13,971 nucleotides of DNA from Planctomycetales bacterium (lineage in GTDB: Bacteria; Planctomycetota; UBA11346): the NCBI GenBank assembly GCA_025362255.1, contig JANYGY010000013.1, positions 1-13,971 on the forward strand, written 5' to 3'. This document shows positions 8,032 to 13,749 of this stretch, one piece after another (the stretch's first letter is position 1; the number at the start of each line of letters is the position of its first letter). The translations under genes were made by a program, and so were the position numbers. The notes under the pieces are model-generated. The model was not told the origin of the DNA and did not search any database. It saw only the letters and a program-made list of their open reading frames with translations.

Positions 8032-8423
8032 ATCCGCCCCCGTCCGTAACGCTGACGCCAGAGCATCCTGCCCAAGCACAGCCAGAAAGCTTACAGCCCA
8101 AGGTAAGCAAGCCCTAGGCTCCGGATCGTCGCGACGAAGTTTGGTGCATAGGACCCACCGAGCCTGGCCGTGATATTCAGTCGAGGGTTCCGGCCGACGT
8201 CGGCAACAGCTGGTGAAGGAGCATGGGCCGACTCATCAACACCGCCGCCCTCGATGCCTCCAAGCCTTCCACCATGAAGCCGGCCTGCTGCAACACCACA
8301 GCGCCGAATCCCTCACGGCGAAGCAGGAGCAGAAGGCCTAGACGTCTCGGCCAGCAGCGGCGCACACAACGCATACGCCAACCACGCTGCGCACCAATGG
8401 TGCCGCTCTATACTAGCGGCCCT
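8032..8423. other. Stretch with no convincing gene
   Basis: About 390 bp in which I see no supportable gene. Short open frames exist: one running into a TAG at 8339-8341 from a possible GTG at 8213 (42 codons), and a frame from 8223 that joins the EcsC frame. They are Arg-, His- and Pro-rich and resemble nothing I know. The sequence may contain the eroded end of an older gene. The last 22 bp hold the promoter-like inverted repeat described separately. Confidence 0.4.
8402..8420 (+). promoter_or_regulatory. TATACT -10 inside inverted repeat, abutting EcsC start
   Basis: GCCGCT (8402-8407) and AGCGGC (8415-8420) are exact reverse complements flanking CTATACT, which contains TATACT (8409-8414), a 5/6 match to the sigma-70 -10. 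Transcription would begin near 8421, three bases before the ATG at 8424, and no Shine-Dalgarno is present. A leaderless transcript with an operator over its -10 is a possible reading. No good -35 is visible. Confidence 0.35.
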
Positions 8424-9086
8424 ATGCCTACCAACATCACAGATCAAACACCCATCGACGGCACGCCGGTCCCCGAAGTCAGCGCGCTGCTCCAAGCTAT
8501 TAATTGGGCTTACGATACCGCACTCGACGGCTTCCCTGGCTTTGACGGAGCGCGAGCCATCGCTGCTGGAGCTGTTGGCACCTCACCAACCGAACGCGCG
8601 AATGATGTCATCAACTGGAGTTGTGCGAAGGCAGGGGGAATCGGTGCCCTTACCAGCATCGGGGGTTTCATCACGCTTCCGGTCAGCCTGCCTGCCAACC
8701 TAATGGGCACGTTGCTGGTGCAGTTACGCATGGTTCAATCCATCGCGATCATTGCGGGCAGGAACCCACTAGATGACCGAGTGCGAACGATGGCCATGCT
8801 CGCCTGCCTTGGGATGTCGGTGGCGGACGTCTTGAAGGGAATCGGTATCTCAGTGGCTCGTGCGTTAGCAGATCAATTCATTAAGGACGTCGTGGCACAA
8901 GCACTGACAAAAGCAGTCGTTCGCGGGGTTATTGCTCAGACGGCTAAGAAGAGCGTCCTTTCTTCCTTCTACCGCCTCGTGCCAATCGTTAGTTCTGTTA
9001 TCGGCGGCTCCATCGACGCGGTGGCGACCTACACGATCGGGTCGACAGCACGAGGGCTTTTCTTGCCTGTGGACGAGAAAGCGTGA
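8424..9086 (+). CDS. EcsC-family protein
   Basis: 220 residues with recognisable EcsC-domain sequence along most of the length: AINWAYDTALDGFPGFDGA (25-43), INWSCAKAGGIGALTSIGGF (63-82) followed by TLPVSLPANLMGTLLVQLRM (84-103), DDRVRTMAMLACLGMS (117-132), and a C-terminal LVPIVSSVIGGSIDAVATY (185-203). EcsC proteins are widespread and of poorly defined biochemical role; the family is named after a gene of the Bacillus ecs ABC-transporter operon. The glycine-rich hydrophobic stretches at about 71-112 and 185-205 suggest membrane association. I start it at the ATG at 8424 because EcsC similarity begins soon after it and the upstream frame is Arg-rich and unlike the family. The ATG has no Shine-Dalgarno but sits just after a TATACT box. 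It is the first of the long plus-strand gene series, and its job on a mobile element is unknown. Confidence 0.9.
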   Translation: MPTNITDQTPIDGTPVPEVSALLQAINWAYDTALDGFPGFDGARAIAAGAVGTSPTERANDVINWSCAKAGGIGALTSIGGFITLPVSLPANLMGTLLVQLRMVQSIAIIAGRNPLDDRVRTMAMLACLGMSVADVLKGIGISVARALADQFIKDVVAQALTKAVVRGVIAQTAKKSVLSSFYRLVPIVSSVIGGSIDAVATYTIGSTARGLFLPVDEKA

Positions 9087-9089
9087 TCG

Positions 9090-9218
9090 ATGGTCACCCA
9101 CACCACGGCTTTCGCGTCTGTGCTCTTCAACGCCAAACATGCTGCCGCCATCGCTAACGCCTTTGAGGTCGAGGTGACGCACCTGCCCGCGGTCGCCAAC
9201 GGCCATGACGCGCCGTGA
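9090..9218 (+). CDS. Possible 42-residue peptide after EcsC gene
   Basis: An ATG three bases after the EcsC stop opens 42 codons: MVTHTTAFASVLFNAKHA and onward, ending ANGHDAP. It is Ala-, His- and Val-rich with a mildly amphipathic middle and no recognised domain. GAGAAAG upstream is at best a weak ribosome binding site, so translation would depend on coupling to the EcsC gene. The tight spacing supports it; the length and composition do not exclude chance. Confidence 0.3.
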   Translation: MVTHTTAFASVLFNAKHAAAIANAFEVEVTHLPAVANGHDAP

Positions 9219-9270
9219 GACTCGATGAAGTTGCCGCAACGGGCCCAAATTCCACGCCACCACCTGCCGC

Positions 9271-9279
9271 TGCTAGCAT
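9271..9279 (+). promoter_or_regulatory. Extended -10-like element before TPR gene
   Basis: TGC followed by TAGCAT (9274-9279) has the TGn plus hexamer form of an extended -10. It would start transcription about six bases before the ATG at 9292, which has no Shine-Dalgarno. The lipoprotein gene has a similar TGCTATTAT. No -35 is visible, so this is tentative. Confidence 0.3.
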
Positions 9280-9291
9280 CACGAGATTCCT

Positions 9292-10158
9292 ATGACTACT
9301 TCGATCGGTGACGAACTAGTAGCGGTCATGCATGCAGGGGAATTTGAACGTGCGGCTCAGCTTATAGGTCCGCATATAGAGCAGACCCGACAAGTTTTCG
9401 GGGACGACCACGAAAATATGGCATCGGCGTTTAACTGGCTCGGATGCATCTACCAAGTAACAGATCGACTCGATGAAGCGGTGATCGCCTATGAACGGGC
9501 ACTCGCCATCGGCACCGACGATCCGACCGGTGATCTCGCTATCATGATGCGGGCCAACCTGGCAGAGACCCACAGCATGAGGGGAGATGCGTCGGCAGCG
9601 GCACCGTTGCTGGCGGAAGCACTGGCACTCCACGCACGACGCACTGGGCCAGCCTATCTCGGACTTGGGGGCCTGTACCAGCAGACCGCCGCGGTGAGCG
9701 AAAATGCTGGCGATCTCGATGACGCTGAGCGCCATTTATTGCACGCACTCAGGCTGAGTGCTGACTCGGGCATCGATTCTCTGGTCGACGAAATCCGCAT
9801 ACATCTCTGCCGGGTCCTGCTCAAACGCGGTGACTTCATCACGGCTGCCGGAGTTCGAGATCAAGTCCTCTCGCGCATCTCGGTCGACGCTGGATGGCGT
9901 GGCGCATGGGCTATCGGCCACCTGTTACCCGTTCTCTGGGTGGCACACGAGAGCGCGATGACGGAAGCTGGAGCACTCTTCGTGCGGGATTCTTTGCTGG
10001 CTATGGAATCGCATGTGTACGACGACGAGCCGAAGGCCGATGAACGACTGCGAGGGATGGCACAGTCGTTGGAAAATCTGGGGGAGTTGGAGGCAGCCGA
10101 GCGATTGCGGTTGCGAGCAGCGAAGGTGTCGATGCTCATGCCAGCGAACGGCTGCTGA
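9292..10158 (+). CDS. Tetratricopeptide-repeat protein
   Basis: 288 residues built of TPR-type helical pairs. The clearest unit is AFNWLGCIYQVTDRLDEAV with AYERALAI (46-73), a textbook TPR with W/L-G-Y-A-Y-A spacing. Others cover about 82-116 (ANLAETHSMRGDASAAAPLL), 122-156 (GDLDDAERHLLHALRL), 166-194 (RVLLKRGDFITAAGVRDQVL) and 255-277 (AQSLENLGELEAAERLRLRA). There is no signal peptide or transmembrane helix, so it should be cytoplasmic. TPR proteins form protein-binding scaffolds, and no catalytic domain is attached. There is no Shine-Dalgarno before the ATG. It follows the EcsC gene by about 200 bp on the same strand; the partner is unknown. Confidence 0.9.
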   Translation: MTTSIGDELVAVMHAGEFERAAQLIGPHIEQTRQVFGDDHENMASAFNWLGCIYQVTDRLDEAVIAYERALAIGTDDPTGDLAIMMRANLAETHSMRGDASAAAPLLAEALALHARRTGPAYLGLGGLYQQTAAVSENAGDLDDAERHLLHALRLSADSGIDSLVDEIRIHLCRVLLKRGDFITAAGVRDQVLSRISVDAGWRGAWAIGHLLPVLWVAHESAMTEAGALFVRDSLLAMESHVYDDEPKADERLRGMAQSLENLGELEAAERLRLRAAKVSMLMPANGC

Positions 10159-10327
10159 AAAATGGCATAATCAGGGATGCTATTCAGCTTTCACCAAGGA
10201 ATCGACCTGTTGGCTATGTAATCGGCACGCATTTCGCCGATAGAATAGGTATGGAGATAGCGCCCTAATCGGAGCTGTATTCCTGCTAGTCGCGGCATTC
10301 CGTCGCGCACAGCGTCATCGATCAATC

Positions 10328-10358
10328 GACACCCACGGCTAAATCAGCCGTGGGTGTC
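10328..10358 (+). terminator. 13-bp perfect hairpin between TPR gene and small ORF
   Basis: GACACCCACGGCT (10328-10340) pairs perfectly with AGCCGTGGGTGTC (10346-10358) around the loop AAATC. Only two T residues follow, so it would be a weak Rho-independent terminator. An mRNA structure in the leader of the ORF that starts at 10381 is an alternative. Confidence 0.6.
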
Positions 10359-10380
10359 TTCATGTACCTTGGAGCCTTCC

Positions 10381-10590
10381 ATGTTTGACGTACCCGTTTG
10401 TGAAATCCCTCTTTCCTCGGTCACCTTGTCTTTTGCTGCTGAGTCGGGTTCTCTTTCTCGCGACTTGGGGCTTTCACCCAGCCGGACGCAGATGCTGCCG
10501 CGCGGTGAGCCGATCCCATCTTGGAGTGTGCGCTACGTTCACCCACCCGTGCCCTCAGCGGGCCGTGCAACGTCGCTGCGTCGTGCGTGA
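10381..10590 (+). CDS. Small protein of unknown function (69 aa)
   Basis: A 69-residue reading frame starting MFDVPVCEIPLSSVTLSF with GGAG about 7 nt before the ATG. It is rich in Ser, Pro and Arg, with an Arg-rich tail (RATSLRRA), one early Cys and no recognisable domain. A 13-bp hairpin ends 22 bp upstream and an 11-bp hairpin starts 9 bp after the stop, so it is framed as its own transcription unit. That framing and the ribosome binding site are the main support; the protein sequence itself is not informative. Frames on the other strand across this stretch look like shadows. Confidence 0.45.
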   Translation: MFDVPVCEIPLSSVTLSFAAESGSLSRDLGLSPSRTQMLPRGEPIPSWSVRYVHPPVPSAGRATSLRRA

Positions 10591-10599
10591 TTACGATCT

Positions 10600-10628
10600 T
10601 GCCGGCCACGGAATCTGCGTGGCCGGCA
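10600..10628 (+). terminator. 11-bp perfect hairpin after the 69-aa ORF
   Basis: TGCCGGCCACG (10600-10610) pairs exactly with CGTGGCCGGCA (10618-10628) around GAATCTG. It lies directly after the stop of the 69-residue ORF. There is no T-tract, so it is either a Rho-type or bidirectional 3' structure or an RNA-stabilising hairpin rather than a classic intrinsic terminator. Confidence 0.45.
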
Positions 10629-10646
10629 GCACAGGCGTAATGGTCG

Positions 10647-10675
10647 TACACGCGGTATACACCGTAATTTATAAA
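10647..10675 (+). promoter_or_regulatory. Putative promoter/operator of RHH gene
   Basis: TATAAA (10670-10675) is a reasonable -10, about 22 bp before the ATG at 10698. Just upstream are two short direct repeats, TACACGCGG (10647) and TACACCG (10658), of the size bound by ribbon-helix-helix dimers, which would fit autoregulation by the next gene. No -35 consensus is seen, so the call is tentative. Confidence 0.3.
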
Positions 10676-10697
10676 GAAAGTCGACGGCGGGGACGGT

Positions 10698-10994
10698 ATG
10701 AGTGAACTCATGGCGACCCCTGCACCAGAACCGAAGCGCGTTCCGTGTTCAATAAGACTCAAACCGCAACAGATAGCCCGTGCCAAGCGCCTTGCCCGCG
10801 ATTACGCAGGAAAGCCCTTGTATCTCACTTTAAGCCTGCTGGTTGAGCAGGGACTCGAAAAGGAGTGCGCTCGCATTGAACGTCTGGTCGGCGCTGACGT
10901 TGATGATCCTCCTGAGTCGTCGCGTCCTCGGGTTCCGATAACCGAGCGATCGCGCCCACTGAACAACGAACAGCGTCCTGCCCGTCGGCAGTAG
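10698..10994 (+). CDS. Ribbon-helix-helix-like DNA-binding protein
   Basis: 98 residues. Residues 15-57 have the order of a ribbon-helix-helix fold: a strand (VPCSIRL, 15-21), a basic helix (PQQIARAKRLARDYAG, 23-38), a turn (KPLYL), and a second helix (TLSLLVEQGLEKECARIERL, 44-63). The tail from about 66 is Pro-, Arg- and Glu-rich and probably disordered. Such proteins are typically plasmid or phage repressors, copy-control proteins or antitoxins. No partner toxin is recognisable next to it. GGGGAC upstream is a weak ribosome binding site, and an internal ATG at codon 5 is possible. Direct repeats in front of the gene may be its operator. The fold is inferred from pattern only. Confidence 0.65.
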   Translation: MSELMATPAPEPKRVPCSIRLKPQQIARAKRLARDYAGKPLYLTLSLLVEQGLEKECARIERLVGADVDDPPESSRPRVPITERSRPLNNEQRPARRQ

Positions 10995-10995
10995 C

Positions 10996-11004
10996 TGCTA
11001 TTAT
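10996..11004 (+). promoter_or_regulatory. Extended -10 before lipoprotein gene
   Basis: TGC plus TATTAT (10999-11004) is a good extended -10 element directly after the RHH stop. Transcription would start near 11011, giving a leader of about 35 nt that includes AAGG 7-8 nt before the ATG at 11046. No -35 match is present. Confidence 0.4.
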
Positions 11005-11045
11005 CCCCAACCCCATACCTGACGATACAACCAACAAGGCTATTC

Positions 11046-11849
11046 ATGACTTCAAAATATAATCACTCCTACCATCTATTTGCCACCGTCTTCACGGCAG
11101 CAATTTGTATAGCTTTGGCTGGCTGCGGCTCTGGCGGCGGCGACTCCGGCAGCGGCTCCGGCGGCGACTCACCTGCGAAGGCGGTCAACATCAAGGGCGT
11201 TACTTTTGATCCTGCGACCTCCGCTCATACAAACGGCAGCCTGATCGCTATTCCGACTGCTCCATATACTACGGTACAGCACCTGGAGTCGACTCCAGGC
11301 CCTGGCGTCGATCCATCGGCGCAAAACTATAATTACACTGTATCGTCTACCGTCGTTACCGACTTACTGTTCAGTGCTACGGCTTTGCCGTGCACCAAGC
11401 TGACGGTAGTTGGCGCCGCGAGCAACGGGTCGACCTACACGACATCACATTATTACGCTGCCGCCGTTTCTGGAGACACCTATCTGCTGAAGAAAGTAGT
11501 GAGTAGCTCGACATCGAACACGATTACTGTGATTGACCTAACCGGGGACACAGGGTCCCTGGTCCTGGCCGTGCCCAAAGATCCCGTGGTCGGCAGCGTC
11601 TGCTTCTATCCATTTGACGGTGGCGCCTACTCGCCAGTGGATCTCATGACTTTTCCGAGCGGAAAGTGCACAGTAGCCGAGATCAATGTTACCTCGCCGC
11701 AGGGCGTGCCCGGCTGTGTTAGGCTGCAACGAAACTTCTATTTTACCGACGTCTATGTTAAGCCTGGCGTCGGATTCGTTTACTGGATTACGAAGCATGC
11801 CGACGTGACGGAAAGTCAGACCCGTCCGGGCCTCGTAGGCCATGGTTAA
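11046..11849 (+). CDS. Secreted lipoprotein of unknown function
   Basis: 267 residues with a clear lipoprotein signal peptide: N-terminal Lys and His, hydrophobic core LFATVFTAAICIALA (11-25) and lipobox LAGC (24-27), so C27 should be lipidated after cleavage. A flexible GSGGGDSGSGSGGDS linker (28-42) follows. The mature domain (about 45-260) is rich in Thr, Ser, Val and Tyr with predicted beta strands, and has four further cysteines (116, 186, 208, 224) that could form two disulfides in the periplasm. Residue +2 after the Cys is Gly, not Asp, so an outer-membrane location is plausible. No enzymatic motif is seen. AAGG lies 7-8 nt before the ATG. On a mobile element it could be a surface, exclusion or entry-related protein, but that is guesswork. 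Confidence 0.85.
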   Translation: MTSKYNHSYHLFATVFTAAICIALAGCGSGGGDSGSGSGGDSPAKAVNIKGVTFDPATSAHTNGSLIAIPTAPYTTVQHLESTPGPGVDPSAQNYNYTVSSTVVTDLLFSATALPCTKLTVVGAASNGSTYTTSHYYAAAVSGDTYLLKKVVSSSTSNTITVIDLTGDTGSLVLAVPKDPVVGSVCFYPFDGGAYSPVDLMTFPSGKCTVAEINVTSPQGVPGCVRLQRNFYFTDVYVKPGVGFVYWITKHADVTESQTRPGLVGHG

Positions 11850-11899
11850 ACCCGGAACGTACCACGCCCAGGTATTGCCCACCTGAATCACGACCAGCC

Positions 11900-12427
11900 A
11901 TGACTCGCGCATCGAAAAAATCAGAGAGTACTCGAAACCTGTCCGTCGACGAGCCGGCATGCGCCGTCCAGCTCGGCATCACTGATCTCAGGCGTCTCGC
12001 GGAACCCCTCTTCGGTATTCCATGCAGCCTACGGCTTGACCTCGAAGGAGCACTGGGCCTCACGTTGCCAGATTGCGATGTAGGAAGCCTTGTCCCGAAT
12101 TTCGACGTCACCTTGCTGCTCACTGCCGAGTTGATTGATCCACTGACCGTGCGCTTCTCGGTCGACATGTCGGGGTTTGGCGGATGGATGGTAAAGTCAG
12201 TACAAGTCGTCGGCGGACTGCCCTGGCTGGTGAGTAAATTTGCCGCGCATGCTGCGTTCACGGTCCGCAACACTGGACACGTCGACTTGCATCTCGATTG
12301 CCTCCCTGGCGATGCTGCTGAATGGCTAACCAACCGTGGAGTGCTCCGCTCCTGTTCAATCCCTGGTGAGGGAAAAAGCGCAGCTACAGTGACCTTTACT
12401 ATCAAACGTTTCATGACCGTTGTCTGA
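11900..12427 (+). CDS. Unknown protein (175 aa)
   Basis: 175 residues, not recognised. The first 20 or so residues are polar (TRASKKSESTRNLS). The remainder alternates hydrophobic strands, for example FDVTLLLTAELIDPLTVRFS (about 68-87) and AAFTVRNTGHVDLHLDC (about 117-133), suggesting a mostly beta fold. It has several cysteines (21, 42, 59, 133, 151) but no signal peptide. No Shine-Dalgarno precedes the ATG. It lies 50 bp after the lipoprotein and 23 bp before the next small gene, on the same strand. A 308-codon reading frame runs antisense across this gene and the next. I prefer the plus strand because of the more protein-like hydrophobic pattern and the consistent gene direction, but this is not certain. 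Confidence 0.6.
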   Translation: MTRASKKSESTRNLSVDEPACAVQLGITDLRRLAEPLFGIPCSLRLDLEGALGLTLPDCDVGSLVPNFDVTLLLTAELIDPLTVRFSVDMSGFGGWMVKSVQVVGGLPWLVSKFAAHAAFTVRNTGHVDLHLDCLPGDAAEWLTNRGVLRSCSIPGEGKSAATVTFTIKRFMTVV

Positions 12428-12450
12428 TCACCACTACTCCAAGTGAGCCC

Positions 12451-12702
12451 ATGTCCCACCTGGCCATCGATGCCGACTCGCTTGCCAACCTGCTCGCTTC
12501 CGTTTCCGACTTCTCGGAGGTCACCATCGAGGATGGCAAAGTGACGGCTACCGATCCTAATGCCAACATCTCCATGGGTGTTGGCGATCTGATCGGAAGC
12601 ATCCAGATCACCGCCGGCGGCGTCACTTTCAACATTGGTTCCGTCGCTATCACCACGAGCCAGGTCCGAGCTGAATTCACGGTAGCCCAGTCTGTAGGCT
12701 GA
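12451..12702 (+). CDS. Small unknown protein (83 aa)
   Basis: 83 residues beginning MSHLAIDADSLANLLASV. Acidic, with no charged clusters, signal peptide or membrane segment. The second half (VGDLIGSIQITAGGVTFNIG, about 44-63, then SVAITTSQVRAEF) looks like consecutive beta strands with glycine turns. GTGAG about 3-4 nt before the ATG is a possible but very close ribosome binding site. The 23-bp gap after the preceding gene suggests a shared transcript. No family recognised. Confidence 0.55.
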   Translation: MSHLAIDADSLANLLASVSDFSEVTIEDGKVTATDPNANISMGVGDLIGSIQITAGGVTFNIGSVAITTSQVRAEFTVAQSVG

Positions 12703-12756
12703 TGCACGGATCATTACGGTAAGTGGTGTTCGAAAACGCTAAAAAAAGGCTGAGAC

Positions 12757-12921
12757 ATGAGTGCTTATTTCGATTGTGCCATCGTGGGTGCTGGCACTCA
12801 TCGCATAAACAAAGGGCATCCTGTGCATTTCGATAAAACGCTATTCGAGACCTACATAAATGAAACTTATCAATACGGATCTCACGAGGGACGAATTTTC
12901 CGATGCCCTCGCCTACCTTGA
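12757..12921 (+). CDS. Possible 54-aa ORF overlapping peptidase gene
   Basis: An ATG with AAAGG about 7 nt upstream, the best ribosome binding site in the vicinity, opens 54 codons (MSAYFDCAIVGAGTHRINKG and onward). The frame overlaps the first 62 bp of the peptidase gene in another frame. The peptidase start itself lacks a Shine-Dalgarno, so this short frame may be an upstream ORF that delivers ribosomes to the peptidase start. The DCAIVGAG start resembles a nucleotide-binding loop, but the rest does not follow. It could equally be chance. Confidence 0.3.
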   Translation: MSAYFDCAIVGAGTHRINKGHPVHFDKTLFETYINETYQYGSHEGRIFRCPRLP

Positions 12922-13405
12922 AGACTGCCGCATCTTTCTGCCCGACTTTCCACATCGTATTTGCGCGACGTGGGGCAATTCCCTGGTCACGTCATACGCA
13001 GACGGGCGGGTAAACCTGCGCCTAGGGTGCTACCCGACACGTGGCTCGACCAAATGGTTCGTCATGCATGAAATAGGGCATGTTCTATGTCACTTCTATA
13101 GGCCCACGCGTGACCGTCGTTTTGCTGCGACCTTTGGCAGTCCGCAGCCAGATGACTATGATAAGATCAGCTGGCTGGAGCGAGGCTTGACAGACATAGC
13201 CCGCCCGGACGGGTTTCCCTCGCGCTACAGTCAGAGTGGCGGCGGCGAAGAGCACTTTGTGGAGCTGATGGCATTGATGTACGTCGACGACCGTGGGTTT
13301 GCTGGCACTCCACCAACCGACCTCGCTGCCACTTGGTCGGTTGCCTGGAACCGCGGACTCAAACACATGACCAAAGAGAATTTGCCGCGCCCGAGGCGGG
13401 CATGA
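12860..13405 (+). CDS. Zinc metallopeptidase-like protein (HEIGH)
   Basis: 181 residues with a zinc-peptidase signature H70-E71-I-G-H74 set in a hydrophobic helix (KWFVMHEIGHVLCHFY, 65-80). The third ligand is probably one of the glutamates in GGGEEHFVELMALM (127-140; E130, E131 or E135), the E-rich helix that completes a gluzincin-like site. The arrangement resembles small cytoplasmic M78/IrrE-like or phage-associated peptidases, but I cannot assign the exact family. No signal peptide is present. An in-frame TAA directly precedes the ATG at 12860, so this start is the earliest possible. No clear Shine-Dalgarno is seen. The 3' end overlaps a 24-codon ORF by ATGA. Substrate unknown; cleavage of a regulator or structural protein of the element is speculation. 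Confidence 0.8.
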   Translation: MKLINTDLTRDEFSDALAYLEDCRIFLPDFPHRICATWGNSLVTSYADGRVNLRLGCYPTRGSTKWFVMHEIGHVLCHFYRPTRDRRFAATFGSPQPDDYDKISWLERGLTDIARPDGFPSRYSQSGGGEEHFVELMALMYVDDRGFAGTPPTDLAATWSVAWNRGLKHMTKENLPRPRRA

Positions 13406-13476
13406 ACAATATTTTAATCAGTCTGTTTGCGGCAGTCATTCACGATCGCATGACCAACAAGCCATTTGCGACATAG
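13402..13476 (+). CDS. Possible 24-aa micro-ORF overlapping peptidase stop
   Basis: ATG at 13402 overlaps the peptidase TGA as ATGA, with GAGG about 6 nt upstream. It encodes MNNILISLFAAVIHDRMTNK plus four residues, a short hydrophobic start followed by polar residues. The overlap and ribosome binding site favour translation, but the length makes chance likely. Confidence 0.25.
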   Translation: MNNILISLFAAVIHDRMTNKPFAT

Positions 13477-13749
13477 GCGCATTTACCTGGGCAGTCACAT
13501 TCTTTGTGACCATGATCTTGAAATAATTTTCATCTGACACACATCCCGCGATCCAGCTCTCAATGAAAATGGAAGTTCGTCTTCGTGAATGAGCAGCGTG
13601 CCTGAGCCGAATCTTTGGTGCACATCGTTGTTTCGCCCGAGCAAAATTATCCGCCTCGATCGCTCATTTGCGGCAGCCATCTTCATCATCACCACGCCCA
13701 GTTGGCCCATGGAGGCCAACTGGGTTTTTTCATTTCAGGAAATAACCAC
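13477..13749. other. Intergenic stretch ending in a terminator
   Basis: No convincing gene. It holds a 6-bp inverted repeat GTCACA-TTCTT-TGTGAC (13494-13510), an 8-bp inverted repeat ATTTTCAT (13526-13533) with ATGAAAAT (13563-13570), and the terminator at 13697-13730. A plus-strand frame from 13589 reads through the terminator and clashes with the better-supported gene at 13750, so it is not called. Confidence 0.4.
13697..13730 (+). terminator. Rho-independent terminator
   Basis: CCCAGTTGGCC (13697-13707) pairs perfectly with GGCCAACTGGG (13714-13724) around CATGGA and is followed directly by six T residues. This is a classic intrinsic terminator for the plus-strand genes to its left. It ends 19 bp before the next ATG, so the last gene either has its own promoter or depends on read-through. 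Confidence 0.85.

Larger units (their letters stand above)
7588..8036. other. Candidate origin/partition region with repeats and palindromes
   Basis: Non-coding stretch downstream of the helix-turn-helix gene. It contains two related 18-nt boxes (7641-7658, 7852-7869), a 12-bp palindrome GGTTGCGCAACC (7930-7941), an inverted partial box GGCGCAACCC (7971-7980), two copies of TTGCGCGTGG (7847-7856, 7943-7952), two copies of GCGCAATGGGG (7603-7613, 7715-7725) and two copies of ACCCTAAG (7651-7658, 7961-7968). About 7659-7713 is roughly three quarters A/T. This combination of iteron-like repeats, an A/T-rich tract and palindromes is typical of theta-type plasmid origins and partition loci. Function is inferred; an attachment site or regulatory region is also possible. 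An 80-codon reading frame (7789-8031) crosses it, but the repeats fall in different frames, so I treat it as non-coding. Confidence 0.5.

Noticed and set aside
8213..8341. 42-codon GTG-started frame rich in His and Gln
   Set aside because: No ribosome binding site and no recognisable similarity; at most a remnant of an older gene.
8223..8423. N-terminal extension of the EcsC gene by 67 codons to an ATG at 8223
   Set aside because: The added sequence is Arg/Pro-rich and unlike EcsC proteins, and a promoter-like element lies within it just before the ATG at 8424.
10385..10705. 106-codon TTG-started ORF overlapping the 69-codon ORF
   Set aside because: It depends on a TTG with no ribosome binding site and runs through a perfect 11-bp hairpin into the RHH gene.
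13494..13510. CRP-like palindrome GTCACA-N5-TGTGAC
   Set aside because: The half-sites are in the reverse order to a CRP site (TGTGA-N6-TCACA) and the spacing differs.
13495..13719. 74-codon minus-strand ORF
   Set aside because: Its start lies inside the terminator hairpin, and all neighbouring genes are on the plus strand.
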